Part shown: piece by piece, positions 10,346 to 21,148 of the stretch
Layout of the letters: each line of letters opens with the position of its first letter
Numbering within the stretch: position 1 is the stretch's first letter
Source: Lunularia cruciata
Taxonomy: Eukaryota > Streptophyta > Marchantiopsida > Lunulariales > Lunulariaceae
Direction: 5' to 3'
NCBI GenBank assembly: GCA_948567375.1
Contig: OX419757.1
Coordinates: forward strand, 51,643,665 to 51,707,664
DNA: 64,000 nucleotides
Notes under the pieces: generated by a model
Seen by the model: only the letters and a program-made list of their open reading frames with translations
What the model was told of the DNA's origin: nothing
Databases searched by the model: none
Made by a program: the position numbers and the translations under genes

Positions 10346-10639
10346 TAGCATCAGACTAAAGGTTGAGGAGATGATGCCAAGTTGGTATGCATCTATCTTT
10401 CTATGTTTATTTTTTGAGGCTTAGCATGCATCTACCTTTCTATGTTTATCTTTTGAGGCTTTGGTGGTATCTCTCTCAACGCATACAAGAGGAGTTATTG
10501 AGTTCACAAATCCAAAGGGTGAGGATATTGGTATAATTTAGCAAGACATTCATGATGATGTCTTAATGATGGATTATTTTCACATTGGTATTGTAAGTGG
10601 CACAATTGGTACTAAGGAGAGAAACCATGTTCTCTAGTA

Positions 10640-10819
10640 AGCCAAATGGTTTAGATTGGAGGGTAGATACCTTCTTTGTGTATGGAAGGATGGTAGAGTG
10701 TGAGTAGCACCATTTCCATTTTAGAGACCACAATTGGTCCGTCACTCTCATGAGGAGCTATGACATTTTGGAGTAAAGTGTACATATAGCTTACTCTTGA
10801 ATCATTATTGGTGGCACGG
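10640..10819 (+). pseudogene. Element E integrase zinc finger, first half
   Basis: The sequence reads RHSHEELCHFGVKCTYSLLL and NHYWWHG, the His-His half of the integrase HHCC zinc finger. It is cut at 10824 by the insertion of the B element. The Cys-Cys half (RCVVCDQ) is found in phase directly after the target duplication at 13451-13455. Confidence 0.8.
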
Positions 10820-10824
10820 TATGC
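10820..10824. repeat. Target-site duplication TATGC, left copy
   Basis: The pentamer TATGC at 10820-10824 is repeated at 13451-13455, exactly flanking the LTR-bounded B element. Collapsing the two copies restores the integrase reading frame of element E. Confidence 0.9.
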
Positions 10825-11025
10825 TATAATACCAAGAGCTAGCCATATGATCTAGATGTGAAATTCGGTTTGGTAACATCTAGAATGATGTTATATATGA
10901 TGGTCAAAATAGATCAGATAGAAGTATCACCAAAAGAGTACTTCTACTAATAGGGCCGAAACCCAAATAGACTTGAGAACCTTAGAACCAATAGCTAGAC
11001 ATATGATTTAAAGATGAGAATTGGT
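10825..11025 (+). repeat. Truncated 5' LTR of nested B element
   Basis: It matches the first 200 bases of the B LTR, starting TATAATACC (TG decayed to TA), and breaks off at GAGAATTGGT. The R-U5 part is missing. Confidence 0.85.
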
Positions 11026-11440
11026 GGTATGAATTGGTGGTGAATTGAAGTGGTATGACCCAAAACGTCCAATCAAGTTGGCTATAGATGCATCAAGTGT
11101 AGCAATAGGAGCAGTCCTACAACAAGAGTGGCATGACGGATGGCATCTAATTGCATATTTCTCTCAAAAGTTGTCACCAGCAGAGTGCAACTACCACACC
11201 ACAAAATGAGAAGAGCTGGCCATCGTTCTAGCAACCAAACATTGGAAGCACTACTTGGGCGAGAAGGCATTTGTAGTAGAGACAGAGCACAAACTTCTAG
11301 TCTACCTCAAGACGTAAAAGGATCTATCTCATCGCTAAATTCGGTGGGAAAAGTGGCGAAAATGCTTCAACATGACAATCACCGATATGGATGGTAAGAA
11401 GCAACTTGCAGATGCATTCACCCGCATGCAAATGGCCAAC
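11026..11440 (+). pseudogene. RNase H of nested B element
   Basis: The frame reads PIKLAIDASSVAIGAVLQQ with the first catalytic Asp, HLIAYFSQKLSPAECNY, a stop in place of a residue before EELAIVL, then KHYLGEKAFVVETEH where TDH is expected, so a catalytic residue is changed. It ends in MTITDMDGKKQLADAFTR, the usual RNase H C-terminus. The block after it shows what was deleted from the 2953-3884 copy. Confidence 0.85.
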
Positions 11441-12690
11441 AACTTGGTGGCAGAGGTTAAAATTAACCCTGAATTCTGGCAAGAGATTCTGGCTGCTACA
11501 AAAATTGACCCACAGATTGTAGAAGCAAAATCATCCAAAGGTGTCACCAGTACCCAAGGACTCACCTTTTGAGATGGCAGATTATGGATCCCAAATGTCC
11601 CAAAATTATGCACCACCATTCTAGCGGAATGTCATGATTCGGCCATTGCAGCTCATGTCGGAGTAGACAAGACCTTGGATGCAGTCAAGCGCTATTACTA
11701 TTGGCCCAAGATGAGCAACGACGTGATGGACTATGTGCATAGCTGCCTACTTTGCCAATAGAACAAAGCTTCTAATCAAGCTCCTGCAGAGCTCTTGCAG
11801 GGCTCCTTCAACCTCTCCCCACTCCTACCCAACGTTGGGAACAAGTGAGTATGGATCTCGTCTGTGAATTACCCAAGACCACCTCAGCATTTGACTCCAT
11901 TGTGGTCTTTGTGGACTGGTTCAACAAAATGATTCATGTACGCCCTACCACCAAGGAGGTGACCACTCCACAACTAGCTCAATTATACTTAGATGCAGTC
12001 TTTGCTCACCATGGCTTGTCTAGAGTACTCATCACTGATAGAGGCACCCAATTCACCAGCTTATTTTGGTGAACACTCTTTGGTTTCTTCAAAACCAAGT
12101 TGGCCATGTCCACAGCTTACCAACCCCAAATAGATGGCCAAACAGAGCGGGCTAATCGCATGATTGAAGACATGTTACGAGGCTTCACCTTAGAAGAGCA
12201 AGAGAGGTGGGACACCCTACTCCCATTGGTGGAATTTGCTTACAACAATTTAGTGAATGCATCCACCCAGGTCACTCCATTCTTCCTCCTTCTTCCTCCT
12301 TCTAGCTTGATGAAGATCCGTCTAGTGGCTACCAAGGTCAATGCAGTCAACACATTTGTTTCTAGAATCCAACAAGGTGTGGAGAGCGCCAAACACAAAT
12401 TACAAATTGTGCAAAATTGACAGTAGCAGTATGCTGATGCACACCGTTGGCACATGGAGTTCAATGTTGGGGATCAAGTGTGGCTATCGACAACCAACCT
12501 CACATTAGTTGGACCTCAGAAGCTCAGACCTCGTTTTATTGGGCCTTTCTTGATTCTTCATTGCATCGGCGCTATGGCCTATCACCTTGAGCTACCACCA
12601 CACATGAAGATCCATCCAGTCTTCCATGTCTCCCTACTACGTAGATATGCTCACCGATCAGGCCAAGGTAAGTCCACACCAGACATTTGA
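11441..12690 (+). pseudogene. Integrase of nested B element
   Basis: It starts with a pre-integrase block ([19 protein letters not shown]), then the HHCC region ([22 protein letters not shown]). The core has SMDLV and TDRGTQFTS (catalytic Asps) and QIDGQTERANR (catalytic Glu). The tail is FNVGDQVWLSTTNLTLVGP through HPVFHVSLLRRYA. Breaks are a TGA at about 11570, TAG at 11759, TGA at about 12070 and a stop pair at about 12420. The DDE residues are still present. Confidence 0.9.
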
Positions 12691-12699
12691 CCTTGTCCG

Positions 12700-12910
12700 A
12701 CACTCATTGATGGCACAAAGGAATATGAAGTAGAGCGGATTCTCCAAAACGCATGCGTGGTACTCACCACCCGCGGGTGGACTATCTACTACAATGGAAA
12801 GGTTACCCCCTCTATGAAGCCACCTGGGAGCCCGCTGCCAATTTGGCACATGCACTTGTGTTGGTGCAAGCATTTGAGCAACAATTGCACAACGAGGACG
12901 TTGTGTCTTA
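12700..12910 (+). pseudogene. Chromodomain of nested B element
   Basis: It reads EYEVERILQ and then loses frame through a single missing base relative to the copy at 4.85 kb. In the shifted frame the WKGYP and EAT motifs follow. It ends just before the polypurine tract. Confidence 0.8.
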
Positions 12911-12924
12911 AAAGGAGGGAGGTC

Positions 12925-13450
12925 TGTAATACCAAGAGCTAGCCATATGATCTAGATGTGAAATTCGGTTTGGTAACATCTAGAATGATGTTATACATGA
13001 TGGTCAAAATAGATTAGATAGAAGTATCACCAAAAGAGTACTTCTACTAATAGGGCAGAAATCAAAATAGACTTGAGAACCTTAGAACCAATAGCTAGAC
13101 ATATGATTTAAAGGTGAGAATTGGTTTGGTAACATCTGGAAGGATGTTACACATGATGGACTAAACAGATGAGAAAGAGGTATCACCAAAAGGAGACTTC
13201 TACTAATAGAGTAGGAACCGAAATATGCTTGAAATCTTTGAAGGCAATTTCGGAGGCCTAAACGGATGAATTAGGCCTTGAAAATACATAAGTGCCTCCC
13301 CCCCCCAAATAGAGGAAAGGTTGGCCTTCCCTCCCTCCACTTTGTCTCATTGAGAGCTTTCCAACGGTACCTTACGTGATCCCTTGGGGCATTGAATGTT
13401 TGAGTATGCAATCTGTGTTTTCTCTCTTCTCTTGTCCTCGGAGTATTTCA
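12925..13450 (+). repeat. 3' LTR of nested B element, internally deleted
   Basis: It begins TGTAATACCAAGAGCTAGCC and ends GGAGTATTTCA (526 bp). Compared with the 723-bp copy it lacks about 190 bases from about 13380, the segment that holds the TATA-like sequence. It is followed by the right TATGC duplication. Confidence 0.88.
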
Positions 13451-13455
13451 TATGC

Positions 13456-14480
13456 ACACCAATTTATAGTAATTTGTTGCTAGATGTGTGGTATGTGATC
13501 AAGTTAGAGCATCATTTAATGCTCATATGCCACAATTATATCCATTACCTACATGGGATTGGGTTACCATAGGAGTTTGGATGTTGTTGGACCTTTATCA
13601 TTGACTATGAGATACCATCAATATGTTTTGGTTATGGTGGAGCATTTCTCCAAGTAGATTGAGTTGGTAACACTTCTTGAAAAGTCCAATGAAGGGACAG
13701 CTTACTCATTCTTGGATTGGGTTCTTTGTCATTTTGGTGCACCAATTGAGGTCTTGACTGATCAAGGTATAAAGTTCTTGGGGGAATTTCAGCTCTTGTG
13801 TGAAAAGGGCTTGATTGATCATTGTATCATCTCCCAATATCACCTTGAGGTAGATGGCTCAATAGAGAAAGTGGTTTAGATAGTGAAGAGAGTATTACGT
13901 AAGTATGGTTTGTAGAGAGGCCACTTGGGAGATTGGGATCTCCAATTATCTTGGTTAGCCATGGGCTATTAGTTCAGCCGGCAAGCCTTGTTAGCATCCT
14001 ACTCTCCTTAATTTATACTCTATGGACAAGATCCAAATTTACCTATAGCCATTTGCTGAGATGCTATTGTAGTTTTGGACTTAGATGATTCAAACATATG
14101 GGCAAGTGCATGTTCCCAATGGGCAGAGATCTTTCAGAGAGTGATGCCAATGGCTTTTGAGAACTTGTTAGTTGCTCAACATAGGGATATCTTATGCTAT
14201 GCTACCATTCAAGGAGGAGGAAATAGACCCTTGATCTATTAATTTCATCCATATGACTATGTATATTTATAGCAAATAACACCAACAACACTTGATGTTA
14301 CTACAAGTCACACTATCTTGAGAATGTGTGAGATTTTGCCTTTTGGAGTCCTCATGTTGGAAGTATGTGATGGTGTTGTTTGGAAGGATCATGTGTGCAT
14401 TTGTGCACCATACCACCTCCTAAACATTGATGGCACTATGGACCCAAGCTTGGCACTTGTACATGTAGGCCTACATGTGG
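13456..14480 (+). pseudogene. Element E integrase, second half
   Basis: The Cys-Cys half of the zinc finger (RCVVCDQ) is in phase with the His-His half left of the nested element. In one frame the core gives SLDVVGPLSL (Asp 13580-13582), IEVLTDQGIKFLGEF (Asp 13760-13762) and VDGSIEKVV (Glu 13865-13867), a D,D-34-E spacing, so all three catalytic residues survive. A stop breaks SK-IEL at about 13655. Further on come LYGQDPNLPIA-like sequence and LCYATIQGGGNRPL, then ILPFGVLMLEVCDGVVWKDH and APYHLLNIDGTMDPSLA. The last block is an unusual tail that leads into the PHD-type finger. Confidence 0.85.
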
Positions 14481-14621
14481 TGTATGTTTTGCAACTCTTC
14501 TAGTGGAGTTGCTACTATATTGGTGTATGATAGCTATTTGAGAGGATGACATATGACATGTTTGAATCCTTCTCTCACGGTGGTTCCTCAAAGACAATGG
14601 TTATGTCCTAGATGTACTTGA
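14481..14621 (+). pseudogene. PHD-type zinc finger at the integrase C-terminus of element E
   Basis: One frame gives the C4HC3 order of a PHD finger. Cys 14481 and Cys 14490 (CMFC); Tyr 14526 and Tyr 14535 in a YDSY unit where CDSC is expected (TAT is one change from TGT); a stop at 14547 where Trp is usual; His 14550 and Cys 14559 (HMTC); then WLCPRC with Cys 14604 and Cys 14613. Spacings are Cx2C-x11-[Y]x2[Y]-x4-Hx2C-x14-Cx2C, within the PHD range. The frame ends with TGA at 14619-14621. It is one base out of phase with the upstream tail, so a frameshift lies near 14475. PHD fingers read histone H3 tails, so here it could play the part of a chromodomain. No other PHD is seen in the window. 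Confidence 0.8.
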
Positions 14622-15450
14622 CCTATAGCTAGTTCATCCTTTATGTGTATAGATTGTAGACAAGTGACTAATGATGGAGCTTGATAGCACCTAGCCTCTT
14701 GATCTTTGCCCACCATAGGGTATACCACATACTTGGAGAGATGGCTATTTGGACTTAGAGGGACCTAACCGCCAACTAGGATGGTAATTGTGACACTTTA
14801 GAGTTCATGTATGACTTATGTGTGAGTTGTGCTTCTAAAGTGTATGATGTGGATATTGATGTATGTTGTGTAGCAATGTATATATGCATAACAATTGTCA
14901 CAATATTTGTAGTGTTAAAGCTAGGTTTTCTCAAATGCTAGAGTGGTAGTGTTGGTAGTCATAGATATTTTGGTAGTTATTCATGGACTACTTGTTGGTG
15001 GTCTGATTTTATATTAGGGCTATTGATCACATGGTGAGACCTACCATCACTTGCATTATTTGCATTGTCGGATGTGCCACCAGTGGTACCATTAGGGCTA
15101 GAGATCTAGGTCAAGCGGAGGGGTATGCCTTTAAAGTGCAACTCAAGAGAGCTCACTTCTTTGATGTTGAGCCTTTGAGTTTATGGCTATGGTGGACAAA
15201 GGCCAATGAGCATCACCTAGAGTCTTTTAGCTGGGTGTGGCTTGACTATAATCAATGCCTGGTTGTTGGTAGAATGTTGAGTGATGATCAAGTAGAGATC
15301 TATTTGAATGTGATTTGAGTGCAAGAACAAATTGATTATTGTGGCACTTTCATTTCAGTATGACTTATGTGTGAGTTTTGCTTCTATAATTTATGATGTT
15401 GACGATGAGGTATGGAGCAATGTATATATGCATTGCATTGCAGGCAGTTT
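14622..15450 (+). repeat. Element E 3' region with a duplicated block
   Basis: After the PHD stop, about 800 bases without clear coding. A block of roughly 100 bases at about 14785-14890 (TTGTGACACTTTAGAG, then GACTTATGTGTGAGTTGTGC, ending near GCAATGTATATATGCAT) is repeated with changes at about 15333-15440, 548 bases downstream. The first copy starts soon after the coding end, so it may mark an LTR start or an internal duplication. An ORF at 15031-15318 between them is not recognised. Confidence 0.45.
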
Positions 15451-17956
15451 GGAATACTAGGGTAAAATGATGTTCATAGTATACAAATTTTTCTGACCTC
15501 ACTTTGTGTAAGAAAAGAACCTTCCAATTGATGAGATTAGTGGTTTGTGATAGATGTAAAACTTTGTGTAATATTTGGAAAACATTACCTGAATGATATT
15601 TGTATAGTGGTACAAATTTAAACTACTATTTCCAATTTTTTTAAGAAGAAAAAAATGTGAGTTCCAAGACAATAAACATAATTGTAGGTAATATAAGTTG
15701 CTAGGTGGCTTAATATCACCCAAATACTAGCAAAGTTGATAAGAACATGTTGTTTCCTCAAGGATATAGGTTGAAAATGACTAGAATTGAAGAGAAGTTT
15801 CACCATGTTGTAGTTTATTTATTATTTCCTATTTAACCTCTTTAGTAGACCCATTCCTAAAAGAGTATAGTGTCACAACCTATGGCATATTACAAGGAAG
15901 GGAAAACAAAAATCACTTTCACTGCAAACCTATTCCAAATTATCCTAAAAGTGATGGCTCATTTTGATCCAAAGGGCAATCACACCAAAGACTACTACTT
16001 TGAAGGTTGCATACTACCCTTGAAAAAGGTGAAACTTTGAAGGAGTCTTGTATCATCTAATTGACTAGTTTTTTCTTCTTTCAAAGCACTTCCAATGCTA
16101 CAAATTACATATAACACTTCAATACATTGGCTTGCTCTTTCAAAAGAAGATGGATCAAACATCCAAGACAAGTCCAAATGTCTCTTGCAACTCAATCACC
16201 TATGTTTCTACTTTTAAGTTCCTCACCACTACTCAACAAATCCATTCAATCAATAGTCAATGTCTAGATAAATAGCAATAGAGATTTGGAAGGTCTCTTT
16301 ACTAATTTCCTTGATTACCAAAAGATGAACTTCATCTACATTGGGCTTAAGCCTTAAACATTTCTTATGCTCAGCATTGAAGGGATCTATTAGGTGAATC
16401 CTCTTGTAGATCTAGTATTTTCATTTACATTATACAATGCTGATCTTGACTTGCTAACTTATTTTATTATAATATGGCTTAATTAAGTATCTTCTATTTC
16501 TCAAGGAAGGTGTGAGATCCCTTGATTAAAATTTCAAAGTCACCTACCTTTGGACCTATAATCTCAAAGCTCTTGGGCTACAAGAGGTTTCCTACTACTA
16601 TAAAAGATTCTAATCCTAAGGTCTTCCTTGCCAAATGTGTATTTCAATATGAACTCCTTCCATGCCAAAGTCACATATACTTGGAGTATTTACATCTATA
16701 AAACATCCCAAAGGTCTTTGATTTCAAAGGTCTTTGGCTCCACTATTGCAAAGAGCTACCTATGCTCCTAAAAATCCTAATCAACATAGCTTCCTTCTCC
16801 TTGTAATCTAGAAATTTGAGAATTAAAGTATTGCTTGGTTCCATGAAATTATTGTTGGTATGATACCTTAGTCACATCACAAGTGGATCAAGTTGTTTGT
16901 TGGAGTAGACCTTTGCCTTTAGGGTTTGAAATTACAATTGAGCTTGTAAATATTGCTGCAATGCGGCCTTACTTGTATTTCCTTCTTTGTGTGGCCCATT
17001 ATTAGTCTCTTGTTGCCTCCATATGCTAAAGTATCTTTGTTTCCTTCTCCTCATCCAAGCCAAGGCAAATTTTATATACTTTAGCCATTAATTCCTCTCT
17101 CATCTAGCCTAGATTGGCCTTCTTTACCTCCTCATTCTTATTCAACTAGACTTGAAATAGGTTTAGTTTGAAGTTTGCCTTAGTGAGGTAGTTGGTCCAT
17201 TGTGACCATGCTTACCTTGGTTGAATCTAATTTGCTATGGATGCTACCTTCTTCTTCATATCAATCCTATAGTTTTTCTTCAAAATCTTGTTATCTTTGA
17301 TTTTGGTTCAATTGAAGAACCCACACCTTTGCCTACCACCCATGCATTTTTCTCTATCCCCTTTCTCTTTTCAAGAAGCAAAGTAGTTGTATCTTTGCCT
17401 CAAAGTTCACTTGCACTAGAGCATTGGTATTCATGACTTCATCCTTATATTGGTTCTGCATCCTTTCCATTTCCATTTCCTATTATGCCTTGGCCTACTT
17501 TGCCCTTATCAAGTAAGAGTTCTTGTGTAGCCTTCATACTATAGATGTATAATTAGTGATATCTAGGTAAGAGTCTTGGTAGATTGGGAAAATCTACTCC
17601 ATTAACTCCAAGACTAGTCCCACTAAATAGACAATTGGTTTCAATAGTTAGATCATCTAGATATATTATCCATGAGCTAGTTCTTCTTCCTCCAGTTTTT
17701 TGTCTTCTCCAAAGGTCCTCCTTCTTCCTCTTCAAGTACTTGTCAGTCAACCTTGTGTACTTCTTCTTATTTGGGAATTGGACCTTCAACTTAAAGAAAC
17801 CTTAACTTTGGCTTTGGGTTTTCTCCTTCCTCCTTGCTCTTTGTACCCAAGGTCATGCATCTTCATCATGTGTACCTTTAAGGTGAACGACAATTCCAAA
17901 TCAAAGATCTTCTTCCTTGTTGGGCTAAGCCGATTGAAGCTCTTCTTCATTTGGGC
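15451..17956 (-). pseudogene. Unidentified decayed ORF X, 3' part
   Basis: On the minus strand, below the insertion point of the family-A element, coding-like sequence continues. It has a Lys/Arg-rich run, then VQFPNKKKYTRLTDKYLKRK, WRRQKTGGRRTSSWIIYLDD and SLGVNGVDFPNLPR (about 17789-17553). Farther down are patches with coiled-coil character (QNQYKDEVMNTNALVQVNFEA). No known domain is recognised. Below about 16.9 kb the frames decay, and the stretch 15451-16900 shows nothing I can support. It looks like an old repeat-borne protein. Confidence 0.45.
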
Positions 17957-18645
17957 TGTGAGCTGGACTATCTCTCACTCAGGATGAACCTCTGATGGCT
18001 ATTATGGTAGGGCACCATGGACTAAGAAGGCAAGGAACCCCAACTCCATCATACTCCTCCAAGGCTAACACTCCAAGACTCAAGACATTGATCACTAGAG
18101 AACTCAAATGAGAGAGATAGTTGCAAATGAAAGGATGATGAGTACCTCCTCAACCCTTGTGTATATACTTGTGAAATAGTTATGCACCAAAGTTACTAAT
18201 TATTGTATTAGCTCAAGTTACTAGACTAAAATTCAAGTAAAGTCAAAAAGTAGAAAAGAATATCCATTCACATGGGCATATTTCACTAGCATGTGATTTT
18301 ATCTTGATCCAACCACTAAGTCAAGGATTCCTTCACATGGGCTATCCTTGGACTATAGAAGAATCCAAAACAAAAAGGATTGCGGGCCCAAGAGTTCTCA
18401 ACTCTTTCCTCAAAGCCAAACACCTAGAAATAATACCAAGTCAACACACTAGAATCTAAAATAGTGGTGCTCATCTTTCCACTTCCTCTAAAGTAAGGTC
18501 CCCTCTATCTTATCTATGACTAACTCTAACTAATCATGACTAATGTAGAACATTGCTTTGTCTCTATATGAATAATATCTCTCAATTACTTGTAATACCA
18601 AGCTAAATATCACAATACCACACACGTGCACAAATGAGTGCTACA
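17957..18645 (-). repeat. 3' LTR of minus-strand family-A element
   Basis: On the minus strand it begins TGTAGCACTCATTTGTGC and ends GTCCAGCTCACA, 689 bp. The polypurine tract is at 18646-18658, with the hairpin remnant just beyond. Confidence 0.9.
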
Positions 18646-18699
18646 TTTACCCCCGACTAAGTTTTCACTTTTTCCTCAAAGTGAAGTTCTCTCTACCTT

Positions 18700-19533
18700 C
18701 TATGATACATCTTCAACTTATCATGGTTAATCCTATCAAAGTGTCTTCCTCCCAACTCCTTGAGATCATTGGTGTAATTGCCCCACACCTTCTCCACTAT
18801 GAAAAGTCCAAAGTACTTAGGCAAAAAGTTCTTTTGTACTCTCTTGAATCGAATATAATCAAACAACATTACCCAATCACCTTCTTTGAAAGACTCTACC
18901 TTCTTCTTTCTTGCCTCTTGTCATAACTCTCCTTTTTTTCCTTTGGGCTTGCTCCACTCAAACCATAGCGACTGCTCTTGCCTCTTCCAACTCCATGAGT
19001 TATTCCTTCCTTGACTTCTTTGAATCACCTCCTTGTGCTTTCTTCAATCTCCTATGAATGCTTTGGAAGGTAGGAAGATCAAAGTGAATAGGAAGGGTAG
19101 ACTCAATACCATATACCAATTGAAATGGAGAATATCCTATGGAAGTCTTCATGGTTGTCCTATACTCCCACAAAACTGCATGAATCCTCTTGTCCCAATG
19201 ATGTTTAGCCCCCTCTATTTCTGCATCTTTGGCCAACATCATGCACAAGGTTTGATTGGTTCTCTTTTCCAAGCCATTGGAATTTGGCTTATAGGATGTA
19301 GTTACTCTATGTGTGATAGAGAAATACCATAGCATGGATGTAGTGATGCTTCATGTAAACTCTCCTCCTCTATCATAAACCAACTCCAAAGGGCATCCAA
19401 ACCTAGTGATAGTGCATTCATAAAGAAATCTACCAACTTCATCTTTATTCTTGTCCCTCAATGGTCTAGACTCAACCCACTTGGTAAAGTAATCAATAAC
19501 TACCATAATGTACCGATTGTTCCTTGGGGTCAA
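18700..19533 (-). pseudogene. Integrase C-terminal half, family A
   Basis: Starting at the deletion junction, the sequence runs TPRNNRYIMVVIDYFTKWVE, RFGCPLELVYDRGGEFT (second catalytic Asp), then a break, ITHRVTTSYKPNSNGLEKRT (Glu of the motif kept) and HFDLPTFQSIHRRLKKAQGG. The zinc finger and first catalytic Asp, which precede TPRNN in the copy at 1.35 kb, are deleted. It continues in pieces to the polypurine tract. It is very similar to the integrase at 1380-2214. Confidence 0.9.
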
Positions 19534-21148
19534 ACTTGTTGCTTGTTTGCCATGCTCACTACAAATGTTGAAAGTCTTGAGGGTATCATACCCAACTTCT
19601 TCATCAACCTTTCTAACATGGCATTCACTATTGATCCTCCATCAACCAATGCATCCTTGATGTTGTGACCATTCACTCTCACATCAATCTTAGAGGCATA
19701 TTCACAAGCCTCCCATGGTGCTGGCTTGGCATCCACCACCCCCATTGATATTGGAACGTTTGCCTTCTTCTTCCTCTTGCTCCTTGGAGAACTCAAACCA
19801 CCTCTAAGCTCCTTTCTCCAAGTAGGATTCAAAGCAATCAATTGGCCCACTGTGATGTTAGCCTTGTGACTACCAACATCCTCCAACACGTTGTAGTTCC
19901 ATTGTTGCTTTGAAATCCAGAAGTCCTCTATTCCTAACTTCTTCCTTAGAGTCTTTGTCGTTGATGGTGTTGAGGTGCAAGTGCTCCTAGTAGACATAGG
20001 AGTATCCTTGCTTGGAGTAAATCCTTGAAAAGAGTGAACATCCTCTGCAAAATGAGCTCTCTTCTTCTCTTGTGCCAAAAGCTCCAAATTAAGACCCTTG
20101 GAGTTTGAGCACTCTCCCTTCTCAAACTTGCTCTCAACCACATCTATGGATGCTATCCCCTTACCTTTGTTTGTATTAGGAGCCACTTGGGTTTCACTTT
20201 GTCCCTCTTTCCCTTTATTGGCTCTCTCATAACCCCTTCCTCCATGGTAAGTAGAATTTAGGCAATTCCTTTGGATATGACCTCTTCCTCCACAACCAAA
20301 ACAATTTCTCTCATTGAAATTGTTGGTTGGTTGGACTTCTCTATATGGATAGTTTCCATAACTCCTATGCCCTCTCCCCAAATTCTGATCCACCTCTCTC
20401 TTCTCCCATAGTTGCATCACATTGATGTTGAGATCTGCAAGTTGTTCTATGATGGTTTGAAGTGGATCTTTTGGTGGAGGTGCAAGAACTGGAGCAACTA
20501 CTACTTGTGGTGCAACCCTTGTCACCAAAGTATCAGAATTTCCACCATACTTGTACCATTGAGGAGGATGCACAACCTCCTTCACCACCAAATCACTCTC
20601 ATCTCTTTCCAAACTCTCCTCCATACGAATTGAAATCTTGATAGCTTCAACCTTGGAAGAAGGTTTTTCATATCTCACCTTGCTTCTTATTTGTAGTCTC
20701 AACCCTCCCACAAAATTCTTGGTGAGCATGGCTCCTATGCCAATCATATTAGTCTCCATATCATCCCCACCCTTCCTCAACACTATACAAAATCTGGACT
20801 CTAACTTTTCCACTCTTTCCACATAGACTCTCACTTTCTCTCCATCTCCTTGTTTGAGAAAGTTAAACTCACTCATCAATATCTCATAACTCTCATATGG
20901 AAAAAATCTCTTAATGAGTGTTGAAATCAAACTCTCCCAAGACTCTTCTTCTCCATCTCTCCTCTCTCTCTCTTTTGGTATTCTGACTCATACCATGTAA
21001 GTGTTGCATCCTCAAAGAAATCTGGTAATAATAAGGCCCACTCATTCTTCCTCCTCTCATTGTTTCCTATGCAAGCTCTCTTGAAGTCTCTCACAAAGGC
21101 CTCCACATCTTTTCCATCCTTGCCAAAGAAAATTGGAAGTTTCCCCAT
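19530..21148 (-). pseudogene. Gag and protease of minus-strand family-A element
   Basis: Two overlapping frames form the gag. The first (21148-20927) starts MGKLPIFFGKDGKDVEAFV and holds a capsid-like EWALLLPDFFEDATLTWYES block. The second (20930-19530, 466 aa) continues with TLIKRFFPYESYEILM and LESRFCIVLRKGG. A CCHC zinc knuckle, CFGCGGRGHIQRNC (C-x2-C-x4-H-x4-C), marks nucleocapsid. The C-terminal part has DVRVNGHNIKDALVDGGS, the protease active site with D-G-G in place of D-T/S-G. The frame stops right after the protease, where reverse transcriptase would begin. A frameshift at about 20935 splits capsid. Confidence 0.88.

Larger units (their letters stand above)
10825..13450 (+). mobile_element. 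Deleted family-B Ty3/gypsy element nested in element E
   Basis: A 2.6-kb element bounded by a truncated 5' LTR (10825-11025) and a 3' LTR (12925-13450). It has lost the primer site, gag, protease and reverse transcriptase: the 5' LTR passes directly into RNase H at about 11026. What remains is RNase H, integrase and chromodomain, followed by a polypurine tract at 12911-12924 (AAAAGGAGGGAGG). A perfect 5-bp duplication flanks it, so the deletions happened after insertion or through recombination that kept both ends. It is very similar to the element at 2953-6038 and much less decayed than its host, so it arrived later. Confidence 0.92.

Noticed and set aside
15031-15318. 95-aa ORF as a host gene
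   Set aside because: Flanked by the two copies of a repeat at the end of element E, with no recognisable domain or splice context.
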